From the NCBI GenBank assembly GCA_038236965.1, contig JBBRZF010000032.1, positions 1 through 26,519 on the forward strand: a stretch of DNA of 26,519 nucleotides. The letters run 5' to 3'. Below, one piece after another: positions 7,637 to 15,096 of this stretch (within the stretch, counting starts at the first letter, position 1; every line of letters starts with the position of its first letter). The notes under the pieces are model-generated. The model saw only the letters and a list, made by a program, of their open reading frames with translations. It was not told the DNA's origin and did not search any database. The stretch comes from JBBRZF01 sp038236965. Its GTDB lineage: Bacteria; Acidobacteriota; Terriglobia; Terriglobales; Acidobacteriaceae. The position numbers and the translations under genes were made by a program.

Positions 7637-9958
7637 CTACTGCACCCGCGTCCCTACCGGCTCGGAGTTCAACATCCCTGAATCGTGTACGCTCGACGAG
7701 CGTCGCAACTCGCCTCGTCCACGTTGCTGTGTGTCGTCGAACTTGAACTGCGCCACCAGGGTCTGCAACTCCGCCGCAAGCCCTTCGAGCGAACTTGCCG
7801 ACTTCTGCGTATCGGTCGCCGCCGCAGTCGTGCTGCGCGCCGCTTCCGCTACGCCGGTGATGTTCTGCGAGATCTCCACTCCGCCCTTGGAGGCTTCCGC
7901 CAGGTTGCGGCTGATCTCGTTCGTGGTCGCGCTCTGTTCCTCGACCGCGCTCGCAATCGTGTTCTGTATGTCGTTGATCTGCGAGATCACTCCGCCGATC
8001 TGCGCAATCGCCGACACAGCTTCCTTGGTATCGCCCTGGATCGCTTCGATCTTCTGGCTGATATCCTCGGTCGCCTTGGCGGTTTCCTTGGCCAGTTCCT
8101 TCACCTCGTTGGCCACCACGGCGAATCCCTTGCCCGCTTCGCCCGCTCGCGCTGCTTCGATGGTCGCGTTCAAGGCCAGCAGGTTCGTCTGCTGCGCGAT
8201 CGAGGTGATCACCTTGATCACCTGCCCGATCTCCGCACTCGACTGACCCAGCTTCGAGATGGTCTCGTTCGTCGACTCCGCGCTCTTCACCGCCGACATC
8301 GCCACCCGCGTTGCTTCCGCCGTGTTCTTGGCAATCTCCTTGATGCTCGCGCTCATCTCGTCGGCGCCGGTCGCCACCGTCTGGATGTTCTTGCTCACCT
8401 GCTCGGAGGCCGCGGATACGACGTTGGCTTGCGCCGCCGTCTCGTCCGCACTCGAGCTCATCTGCTGACTTACTCGGTTCAATTCTTCGGACGATGTTGC
8501 CAGCGGCATCGCCATCCGGGCGATCTGCTGCAGCGCGTTGCGGAAGACATCCAGCATCTCGTTGACGCCGTTCAACAGCTCGGCATAGGCGCCCTTGAAC
8601 TGCGCCGCGTTGCCGTGCTTGGTCAGGTCGCCGCCACGGGCCGCTTCGATCAGTCCGCCCAGTTCGCCGCGCAGGTTGACGATGTTCTGCTTCAACAGCA
8701 CCAGCCATTCATGTATTTGATCCTGCTCGCCGGCCTTGGACATCGTCGCGTTCATGTCGCCGTTGGCCATCTTGGTCACGTAGCCGATCAACTCCGTCAG
8801 CCAGTCGTGCACGCCGTTGATGGCTTCCTTCATCTTCTGGTGGTCGCCCTTACAGTCGATCTCCACGTGCTCGCGCAGATTCCCTCCGCGGATCAATCGC
8901 AGCACGCGATTGCCTTCCGCGATGGGCAGCAGGATGGCGTCCAGCATCTGGTTCACGCCCACCAGCAGCTCCGCATACGCGCCCGACAACTGCCCCGGCT
9001 TCGCACGCTCGGAGAGCAAGCCATCTTTCGAGGCCTGCGTCAACCGCTGCAACTCCTGCGATAACGTACGCACCGAGCCCATCATGCTGATCAGGCCCTT
9101 GGCCAGCGCGTCCTGCTCCGACTTCGGGACCACCTGCACATTGATGTCGCCCGCCGCGATCTTCTCCACCGCGATCACTCGGTCCTGGATCATCTCCGAC
9201 AGGGCGCGGAACGAATCCGCCAGCATCCCCAGTTCGTCTCCGGAGCGGTGGTCGATCGTCTGGTTCACATCGCCCAGCGCGATCTTGCGCGCCACTTCCG
9301 TCATTTTCGCCATCGGCTGTGTGATGGCCCTCGTCAAGACAAAACCGAGACCTAGCGCCAGAGCGAAGGCCACGAATACCGTGATGTACATCACCTTGGA
9401 GGTGGATGCCGCAAGGGCGGTGTTTTCGTCAGAAACCTTTCCGGCCTCGGAAATATTGAAGTCTACCCACTTATCTATTGCGGCTTGCTCCGCTAAAGCC
9501 GTATCCCTATGTCGCGCGAGCAGCCCACGGGCTTCCTTGTCCTTGCCCGCCTTCGCCAGGCTCACGATCGAGGAAATGGCTGCCGAATACTCCTGACGCG
9601 ATTTCTGGAATTCGCTGAACTGTTGTTTCTCTTCGGAGGTAGCCACGGTTTTCTCAACTTCGGCTGCATCTTTGTCGATTCTTTCTTGGAGCGTGGTGAT
9701 CGTGTGCAGGAACGTATCCATAGAAGCAGGATCGTTGGCTGCGACAATATCTCTCAGGTTCACTCGTATCCGCTGGAAGCTGGTGGCTATATCGCCCAGG
9801 CTGGCGATTGGTTTAGTGTTGTTTTCATACATGGCGGTATAGGCTGCATCAAGTTGGTTAAGTTTGATTACGCCGAACACGCCCACTGCAACACAGATGA
9901 TGGCTACGATTACGAATCCGCCGATTAGCTTGGTTCCTAGTTTCACGTTGTTCAACAT
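7637..9958 (-). CDS. Methyl-accepting chemotaxis protein with a stacked HAMP-like linker
   Basis: 773 aa. TM1 is at about 11-32 and TM2 at about 188-210, bracketing a periplasmic helical sensor of about 155 residues, probably a four-helix bundle. HAMP begins at about 212. Between 265 and 475 there are further HAMP-like units, including a duplicated segment GAYAELL-x-GVN-x-MLD at 326-340 and 456-470. The cytoplasmic hairpin (about 480-740) carries the conserved tip IAQQTNLLALNATIEAARAG at 587-606. There is no NWETF-type tail. It binds a ligand or senses redox state outside the membrane and controls CheA through CheW. The start has AGGAG seven bases upstream of the ATG. It is the third gene after cheA and cheW and is closed by a terminator. 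The ligand cannot be told from sequence. Confidence 0.94.
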   Translation of the reverse strand: MLNNVKLGTKLIGGFVIVAIICVAVGVFGVIKLNQLDAAYTAMYENNTKPIASLGDIATSFQRIRVNLRDIVAANDPASMDTFLHTITTLQERIDKDAAEVEKTVATSEEKQQFSEFQKSRQEYSAAISSIVSLAKAGKDKEARGLLARHRDTALAEQAAIDKWVDFNISEAGKVSDENTALAASTSKVMYITVFVAFALALGLGFVLTRAITQPMAKMTEVARKIALGDVNQTIDHRSGDELGMLADSFRALSEMIQDRVIAVEKIAAGDINVQVVPKSEQDALAKGLISMMGSVRTLSQELQRLTQASKDGLLSERAKPGQLSGAYAELLVGVNQMLDAILLPIAEGNRVLRLIRGGNLREHVEIDCKGDHQKMKEAINGVHDWLTELIGYVTKMANGDMNATMSKAGEQDQIHEWLVLLKQNIVNLRGELGGLIEAARGGDLTKHGNAAQFKGAYAELLNGVNEMLDVFRNALQQIARMAMPLATSSEELNRVSQQMSSSADETAAQANVVSAASEQVSKNIQTVATGADEMSASIKEIAKNTAEATRVAMSAVKSAESTNETISKLGQSSAEIGQVIKVITSIAQQTNLLALNATIEAARAGEAGKGFAVVANEVKELAKETAKATEDISQKIEAIQGDTKEAVSAIAQIGGVISQINDIQNTIASAVEEQSATTNEISRNLAEASKGGVEISQNITGVAEAARSTTAAATDTQKSASSLEGLAAELQTLVAQFKFDDTQQRGRGELRRSSSVHDSGMLNSEPVGTRVQ

Positions 9959-10013
9959 TCCGCCGCTCCTCTTAATCTCAATTCTTGTGTCGCCGTTTTC
10001 TCACTCGACCCGT

Positions 10014-10448
10014 TTATGCCGCCGCTTTGATGTCCAGTGTGCGTGCCGTATTCAACACCAGCAGCAACCGGTCCTTTAGTTTGTAAACGCCCCGGACCAG
10101 TTCCCGGCTCTCGCCCTTCAAAGTGTCAGGAGGCGCTTCGAACGACTCCTCCTTCACCTCCACTACATCGCCGATCTCGTCCACCAGAAGGCTCACAACG
10201 CCCTCGTCCGTACGCACCACAACATTCATTGGCAACTGGTCGGCCGCACGATCAGCCAATCCCAGCCGCCTGCGAAGATCGATGGCTGTCACGATCTGTC
10301 CTCGCAAATTGATCAACCCGCCGATGACCGGCGCTGCCACCGGCACGCGCGTCATCGTCTGGTGACGCAGGACTTCCTGTACCTGCTCCACTTCCACTCC
10401 GAAATACAGGCCGTCCAGGTAAAACGTGCTGAACCGTTGTTCTGCCAT
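10014..10448 (-). CDS. cheW: CheW coupling protein
   Basis: 144 aa, a single CheW domain of usual length. The family pattern is visible: FYLDGLYFGVEVEQVQEV near the N-terminus, PVIGGLINLRGQIVTAIDLRRRLG at 40-63 and VDEIGDVVEV at 89-98. It links receptors to CheA in the signalling array. The ATG lies two bases past the cheA stop, with GGGAG inside the end of cheA as its ribosome-binding site, so translation is coupled. The receptor gene follows after 55 bases. Confidence 0.95.
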   Translation of the reverse strand: MAEQRFSTFYLDGLYFGVEVEQVQEVLRHQTMTRVPVAAPVIGGLINLRGQIVTAIDLRRRLGLADRAADQLPMNVVVRTDEGVVSLLVDEIGDVVEVKEESFEAPPDTLKGESRELVRGVYKLKDRLLLVLNTARTLDIKAAA

Positions 10449-10450
10449 GT

Positions 10451-12727
10451 CTATGCTCCCGCCATATAGCTGTGTGATCCCACTTCGGAGGCGACCAGCG
10501 CCGGCACATCCACAAGGTCCGTGACGTGCTTCTGAATCACGGCCGACCCCAGCAGCCCCGTTCGCTTATTCGCATCCTTCAACGCGACGTCCTGCTCCAC
10601 CACATCTAGAATCTCTTTCACCACCAGGCCGACGCTTTGTCCGTTTTGCGTATACACGATCACCTGCAAGGGATCCCTCTGCTCGTCGTCGCCCACCGCC
10701 AGCGATCTCGCTACCTGGATCAGCGGCATGATCTGGCCCCGGTACTGCACCACGTCGCGGTTTCCCGCCTGCTCCACCGTCGCCGCCTTGATCTCTTCCA
10801 ACCGCGCCACCATCGACAGCGGCACCGCCATTCGGCTCTCCGAACCGGCGTTGAATACCAACCACTGCTCGCCCGATTTCCGCTCTTCCGTCACCGTCGA
10901 GACAGAGCCCATCTGGTTTGCGTCGCGCGCTTCCGAGACCACGTTCGCCTTCTGCGCGATGCCCAGTACATCCAGGATCAGCGCCACCTGCCCGTCGCCC
11001 ATGATGGTCGCGCCCGCAAACGACGTCAGTCCCTTCAAGTGCTTGCCCAGCGGCTTTACTACGATCTCCTCCGTGTCGTTGATCTCGTCCACAACCAGTC
11101 CGAACTGCCGTCCGTCGGCTTGCAACACAACGATGTTCACCGCCTCGCGACTCGTCCCTTCTTCCGATATCGCCAACTCCTTGTTCAGGAAGGCCAGCGG
11201 AAGAAGGTTTCCGCGCAGCCTGTAAACCGGCGCGCCCTGTATTCGCTCGATCGCGCGCAAGGACTCTTCGCCCTCCAGCCTCACCAGCTCCAGAAGACTG
11301 ATCTGCGGAATGGCGAACCTCTCCCCGGCACTGGTGACAACCAGCGCGGGGATGATCGCCAATGTCAGCGGGATCTTGATCTTCAACGTCGTGCTCTGCC
11401 CCGGCACGCTGTAGACGTCCACCGTGCCGCCGATCTTCTCCACATTGGTCTTCACCACGTCCATGCCCACACCGCGCCCGGATACGTTGGTCACCTTCTG
11501 CGCCGTGGAGAAGCCCGGAAGAAAGATCAGGTTGATAAGTTCGCGCTCGCTCATGCGAGCCAGTTGTTCTGCCGTCACCACGCCGCGGTCCAGCGCCTTC
11601 TGCTTCACCCGCGCCACATCGATGCCGCAACCGTCATCGTTGATCTCGATGTTGACCTGTCCGCCTTCGTGGAAGGCCCTCAGCACCAGCCTGCCCTCTT
11701 CCGGCTTGTTTCTGGCCAGCCGTTCTTCCGGGGCCTCGATGCCGTGGTCGGCCGCATTGCGAACGATGTGCGTCAGCGGGTCCTTGATGGCCTCAATGAT
11801 CGTCTTGTCCAGTTCCGTGTCGCTGCCTTCCAACTCGATGCGTATGCGCTTGCCGCAATTGATCGCCAGGTCACGCACCAGTCGCGGAAACTTGTTCCAT
11901 ACATTTCCGATGGGCTGCATGCGCGTCTTCATCACGCCTTCCTGCAACTCCGTCGTGATCAGGTTCAAGTGCTGCGCCGTGCTCAGGAACCCGGCATCCT
12001 TCTGCCCCGCCGAATACTGCAGCACCTGGTTGCGCGCCAGCACCAGTTCACCCACCAGATTCATCACCTTGTCCAGCAATCCCACATCGACGCGGATATT
12101 GCTGGAGACCGTCGCCGAGCGCCCATCGCCCTGCTTCTTCAAAGCGTCCAGCACCACTTCCGGCTGCGTCTCCCCCCTGGAGACGAGGATCTCGCCAATG
12201 TGCCTCGGGTCGCCTTCGCTCTGCTCGTCCAACGCTTCTGAAATCGCCTCTGCACTCACTCCGGATTCCATCAGGATCTCTCCCACCTTTCGTCCTTCGA
12301 CGGCTTCCACCTTCGCAACTTGCGTAGTCGCCGCCGGCGCCTCCGTCGCACTCAACGAATTCACCAGCGCGATCACCTCCGAACAGTCCCGGTCGCCTTC
12401 CAGCGAGGTGGTCTCAATCTCCAGCAGGATCGCGCGCAGAACATCCACCATGGCCAGCAACGCCGAGGCGATGTCCGGAGTCAATCGCACCTTCCGGTCC
12501 CGCATTTTGCTCAACAGGCTTTCGCCCGCGTGCGCCAGCGATTCCAGACGGGGAAAGCCCAGCACACCGCTGGTGCCCTTCACTGTGTGAATGGCGCGGA
12601 AAATGTTGGCAAGCAACTCGCCGCAATCGGGATCTTTCTCAAGCTCCACCAGATCGCGGTCCATCGAATCCAGACCTTCATTGCTCTCAACCAGGAATTC
12701 CCGGATGATGTCGTCCATCTCACTCAT
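10451..12727 (-). CDS. cheA: Chemotaxis histidine kinase CheA with two CheW-like domains
   Basis: 758 aa from the ATG at 12727, which has AGGGG five bases upstream; a TTG at 12742 is a less likely start. The Hpt domain (1-105) has phosphorylation site His47 (AIHTVKGTSG). In place of a recognisable P2 domain, residues 147-199 hold two repeats (GRKVGEILMESG..., RHIGEILVSRG...) like the N-terminal repeats of type II secretion/pilus ATPases. Then come dimerisation helices (208-270) and the ATPase with N box HIVRNAADHGIE (320-331), G1 DDGCGID (364-370) and G2 GRGVGMDVV (417-425). A CheW-like P5 domain lies at about 452-595 and a second one at 617-745. The first would bind CheW and receptor; the role of the second is unknown. 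It is preceded by a 62-aa ORF. Confidence 0.95.
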   Translation of the reverse strand: MSEMDDIIREFLVESNEGLDSMDRDLVELEKDPDCGELLANIFRAIHTVKGTSGVLGFPRLESLAHAGESLLSKMRDRKVRLTPDIASALLAMVDVLRAILLEIETTSLEGDRDCSEVIALVNSLSATEAPAATTQVAKVEAVEGRKVGEILMESGVSAEAISEALDEQSEGDPRHIGEILVSRGETQPEVVLDALKKQGDGRSATVSSNIRVDVGLLDKVMNLVGELVLARNQVLQYSAGQKDAGFLSTAQHLNLITTELQEGVMKTRMQPIGNVWNKFPRLVRDLAINCGKRIRIELEGSDTELDKTIIEAIKDPLTHIVRNAADHGIEAPEERLARNKPEEGRLVLRAFHEGGQVNIEINDDGCGIDVARVKQKALDRGVVTAEQLARMSERELINLIFLPGFSTAQKVTNVSGRGVGMDVVKTNVEKIGGTVDVYSVPGQSTTLKIKIPLTLAIIPALVVTSAGERFAIPQISLLELVRLEGEESLRAIERIQGAPVYRLRGNLLPLAFLNKELAISEEGTSREAVNIVVLQADGRQFGLVVDEINDTEEIVVKPLGKHLKGLTSFAGATIMGDGQVALILDVLGIAQKANVVSEARDANQMGSVSTVTEERKSGEQWLVFNAGSESRMAVPLSMVARLEEIKAATVEQAGNRDVVQYRGQIMPLIQVARSLAVGDDEQRDPLQVIVYTQNGQSVGLVVKEILDVVEQDVALKDANKRTGLLGSAVIQKHVTDLVDVPALVASEVGSHSYMAGA

Positions 12728-12738
12728 GGCATCCCCTA

Positions 12739-12927
12739 TCAACTCACCAAACTGCTGCTCTTTCCCGCTTCATCCCCGCAAATCTCACAGCACTCGCCGC
12801 TTGCCCTGGCCGCCACGTGAATCACGTAATGCACAAAATCTCCCGTGATGCAGCCCTCCGCGTCAGCCCAATCCACAACGACCCCCGCGGAACGCAGTCC
12901 CGCCTCTCGCACATCCACTTGGTCCAT
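12739..12927 (-). CDS. Small hypothetical protein at the head of the che operon
   Basis: 62 codons, ending 11 bases before cheA. It starts 27 bases downstream of a sigma-54 promoter and has GGAAGG ten bases upstream of the ATG. The product begins MDQVDVREAG and carries a cysteine cluster ECCEICGD near residues 45-52, with an earlier lone Cys26. No transmembrane segment or known domain is seen. Position between promoter and cheA argues that it is at least transcribed; the start spacing is loose. It could be a metal- or redox-binding accessory protein, or only a leader peptide. Confidence 0.5.
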   Translation of the reverse strand: MDQVDVREAGLRSAGVVVDWADAEGCITGDFVHYVIHVAARASGECCEICGDEAGKSSSLVS

Positions 12928-12953
12928 AGAGCAGTCGCCTTCCGTGTGTTGTT

Positions 12954-12971
12954 ATGCAAGAGGTGTGCCAG
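12954..12971 (-). promoter_or_regulatory. Sigma-54 (-24/-12) promoter of the che operon
   Basis: The minus strand reads CTGGCAC-ACCTC-TTGCAT. This matches the sigma-54 consensus TGGCAC-N5-TTGCA with exact GG/GC spacing. The predicted start, about 12 bases after the GC, is near 12944, leaving a leader of about 17 bases before the 62-aa ORF. Sigma-54 promoters require an AAA+ enhancer-binding activator; none is encoded in the window. Confidence 0.75.
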
Positions 12972-13151
12972 AGATGATTGGTAAAAACTTAGGAAGCACC
13001 GCGCTCTCACAAACACCCGCCCCGCGCGCTCTCCCATCCTTCCGCGCACACTTGCCCGCGCCCTCGTCCGCGGCACCGGTCTCTGCTTGATGCAATCGAT
13101 TAGGAACTCTTAAGGGAGGAAGGCCCCGCAGCACGAACCGACACAGCCGCG

Positions 13152-13188
13152 CAAAACAAAAGCGAGCGAAGTCTCCACTTCGCTCGCT
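13152..13188 (-). terminator. Rho-independent terminator after galT
   Basis: On the minus strand, an 11-bp perfect stem AGCGAGCGAAG/CTTCGCTCGCT with a six-base loop is followed by TTTGTTTTG. It begins 25 bases past the galT stop and separates galT from the che operon promoter. Confidence 0.85.
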
Positions 13189-13213
13189 CGCAGTTCTCGA
13201 ATTTTTTCAGCTT

Positions 13214-14257
13214 CTACTTCGTATGCAGAATGTCAGGCCTGTACTGGCTCACGTCGGCCTCGCGCAGGAATTTCGCCGATTCCTCCGGCGGAGTCGGATT
13301 CAAATAGAAACCCGTGCCCCACTCGAATCCCGCCGTCTTCGTCAGCTTCGGCATGAATTCAACGTGCCAGTGGTAATGCTCCAGCGACGGATCCTGCAAG
13401 GGCGCAGTATGAATCACCAGGTTGTATGCCGGATGGTCCAACACCATGTCCGCCTTCATCAGCAACAGCTTCAAGGCCTTCGCCAGGTTCTCGAAGACGT
13501 GCGACGACGAGTTCTCATAAGAGGACTCGTGCCGTTTCGGCAATATCCAGGTCTCAAAGGGAAAGCGCGGCGCGTACGGAGCCAAGGTCACAAAGTCTTC
13601 GTTCTCCGCCACCACCCGCACAGGATTTTCCAGCTCCTGTCTCACGATGTCGCAGAACACGCAACGCTCTTTGAAGATGTAGTACTGTTTCGCGCCTTCC
13701 AATTCTTCCACCGCATGCTTCGGCAGAATCGGTAACGCGATCATCTGCGCGTGCGGATGCTCCAGCGACGCCCCGGCAGCCTCGCCGTGATTCTTGAAGA
13801 TCAGGATGTACTTCAATCGCTTGTCCTGCTTCAAATCAACGATGCGGTCGCGGAATGCCCAGAGCACGTCTTCGATCCGTTTTTCCGTCAACATCGAAAG
13901 CGTCTCTTCGTGGTTGGGCGTCTCGACAACCACCTCGTGCGCTCCCAACCCGTTCATCTTGTCGAACATCCCTTCCGCTTGCCTGCTCAGATTCCCTTCG
14001 ATCGCCAGCGCGGGAAACTTGTTCGGAACCACGCGCACCGTCCACCCCGGTGTATTCGGCGCCGAACGCTCGCCGTTGTTGCCCGGACGATAGGCAAGGA
14101 TCTCTCCCGGAGTCTTGCTTTCGTTGCCATAACAGAAAGGACAGAACCCGCCCTTGAAGCGGACCTGTTCGCGCGTGAAATCTACCGGACGTTTCGCCCG
14201 GTCGGTAGAAATGATGACCCAGCGTCCTACGATCGGATCTTTACGAAGCTCTGGCAC
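13214..14257 (-). CDS. galT: Galactose-1-phosphate uridylyltransferase
   Basis: 347 aa, full length for the HIT-superfamily GalT. Zn-binding cysteines are at CPFC (Cys39, Cys42). The catalytic HPHAQ is at 167-171, with His169 the expected nucleotidyl acceptor. CVFC (Cys199, Cys202) and the C-terminal HYHWHVEFMPKL segment are also present. It exchanges UMP between UDP-glucose and galactose-1-phosphate in the Leloir pathway; some relatives act on other sugar phosphates, and no galK or galE is adjacent. The start is GTG, chosen because GGGGAG lies seven bases upstream. It is probably monocistronic. Confidence 0.93.
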   Translation of the reverse strand: MPELRKDPIVGRWVIISTDRAKRPVDFTREQVRFKGGFCPFCYGNESKTPGEILAYRPGNNGERSAPNTPGWTVRVVPNKFPALAIEGNLSRQAEGMFDKMNGLGAHEVVVETPNHEETLSMLTEKRIEDVLWAFRDRIVDLKQDKRLKYILIFKNHGEAAGASLEHPHAQMIALPILPKHAVEELEGAKQYYIFKERCVFCDIVRQELENPVRVVAENEDFVTLAPYAPRFPFETWILPKRHESSYENSSSHVFENLAKALKLLLMKADMVLDHPAYNLVIHTAPLQDPSLEHYHWHVEFMPKLTKTAGFEWGTGFYLNPTPPEESAKFLREADVSQYRPDILHTK

Positions 14258-14369
14258 GTCTGACTCCCCTTATTAAAACGCCACTCAGCTACTAAAATAT
14301 TACGCTCTTAGCCCTCTCCCGTGTGTCGCCGGAGACTTGATTCCTGCTCACAAATCGCTACTCGGGGTT

Positions 14370-14822
14370 CTATTTGTATTTCCATCCAAAAGCATTCTTG
14401 AACAGCTTCACGTCCGTTTCTTCCCCTTGGCAGAAATAAACGCTGACCACATCAAAACGCGTTACCGTATCCTTCGGCATTCTGCGCAGATACGCCATGG
14501 CCATTCCCACCAATTCGTACTGCTTATCGCGATCGACCGCCGCTTCCGCCGGCATCACCGCGCGCGTCGTGCGGGTCTTCACTTCGATAAACACCAGTTC
14601 GCCATCTTCCCAGCCGATCAGGTCGATCTCGCCCTTGCGTCGCGGAGAGCGCCAGTTCCGCGCGGTGATCGTGTAACCGCGCTCGCGCAGGTAGAAGTAG
14701 GCCAACTCCTCGCCTCTCCGGCCCGTCGCAAGATGCGGTGCCGAACGGTCTTTCTTCGACGGAAAGTTCGCGTCGATCCGATCAAACAGCCCGACGATCC
14801 CTTTCACCACTCGTCTCAACAT
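14370..14822 (-). CDS. yraN: YraN/UPF0102 family nuclease-fold protein
   Basis: 150 aa. The family signature is clear: GRRGEELAYFYL (34-45), ARNWRSPRRKGEIDLIGWEDG and LVFIEVKTRT, the last being the E-x-K of a restriction-endonuclease-like (PD-(D/E)xK) fold. The roughly 30-residue N-terminal extension is longer than in the E. coli protein. The ATG has GAGG about ten bases upstream. The family's role is not firmly established; the fold suggests DNA processing. It stands alone between galT and the M24 peptidase. Confidence 0.88.
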   Translation of the reverse strand: MLRRVVKGIVGLFDRIDANFPSKKDRSAPHLATGRRGEELAYFYLRERGYTITARNWRSPRRKGEIDLIGWEDGELVFIEVKTRTTRAVMPAEAAVDRDKQYELVGMAMAYLRRMPKDTVTRFDVVSVYFCQGEETDVKLFKNAFGWKYK

Positions 14823-14844
14823 CCAACCAAAACCTCGCTCCCAA

Positions 14845-14893
14845 CTCGCTACCCGCTACTCGCTACTAGGAACCCGCTACTCGCTACTCGTTT
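14845..14893. repeat. Heptamer tandem array (CYCGCTA)
   Basis: Seven consecutive 7-base units read in one phase: CTCGCTA, CCCGCTA, CTCGCTA, one degenerate unit (CTAGGAA), CCCGCTA, CTCGCTA, CTCGTTT. It lies just upstream of yraN, between that gene and pepP. Confidence 0.8.
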
Positions 14894-14925
14894 CTTCACT
14901 CGTCGTCCCGACCGAAGCCGGGTGC

Positions 14926-14962
14926 CCCACGTTCGCGCCCGCACTTTGGGCGTTAACGTGGG
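14926..14962. repeat. 37-nt hairpin repeat A, solitary copy
   Basis: Outer arms CCCACGTT/AACGTGGG and inner arms CGCCC/GGGCG form a nested palindrome of 37 bases. Four more copies of exactly the same length lie at 20529, 22844, 22900 and 24079. This copy lacks the rest of the composite element. A small palindrome TCCAC-GGCT-GTGGA follows at 14965-14978. Confidence 0.85.
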
Positions 14963-15068
14963 ATTCCACGGCTGTGGACAAATATCACAACTCATTCCTG
15001 AAGGTGCCCTTCATATCCCCGACTTTGGCATAGGTAGGGCACGCCCCATTTGCTCTATCCGTGCTACT

Positions 15069-15096
15069 ACTCCCTACTCACAACTCACTACTCCCT
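15069..15096. repeat. Heptamer tandem array (ACTCMCW) at the pepP stop
   Basis: Four in-phase units: ACTCCCT, ACTCACA, ACTCACT, ACTCCCT. The last overlaps the pepP stop codon (15095-15097), so the array abuts the gene's 3' end. Confidence 0.65.

Noticed and set aside
10637..12241. 534-codon open frame on the plus strand opposite cheA
   Set aside because: Arg/His/Gln-rich translation without domains; it is the antisense shadow of a GC-rich gene. The same applies to the long frames opposite the receptor gene (7685-9064) and opposite cysS (18816-19970, minus).
2971..12940. 12-bp identity (AGAGCAGTCGCC) just upstream of both nuoE and the che small ORF
   Set aside because: Several 12-mer coincidences are expected by chance in a window of this size, and it overlaps no clear element in the nuoE case.
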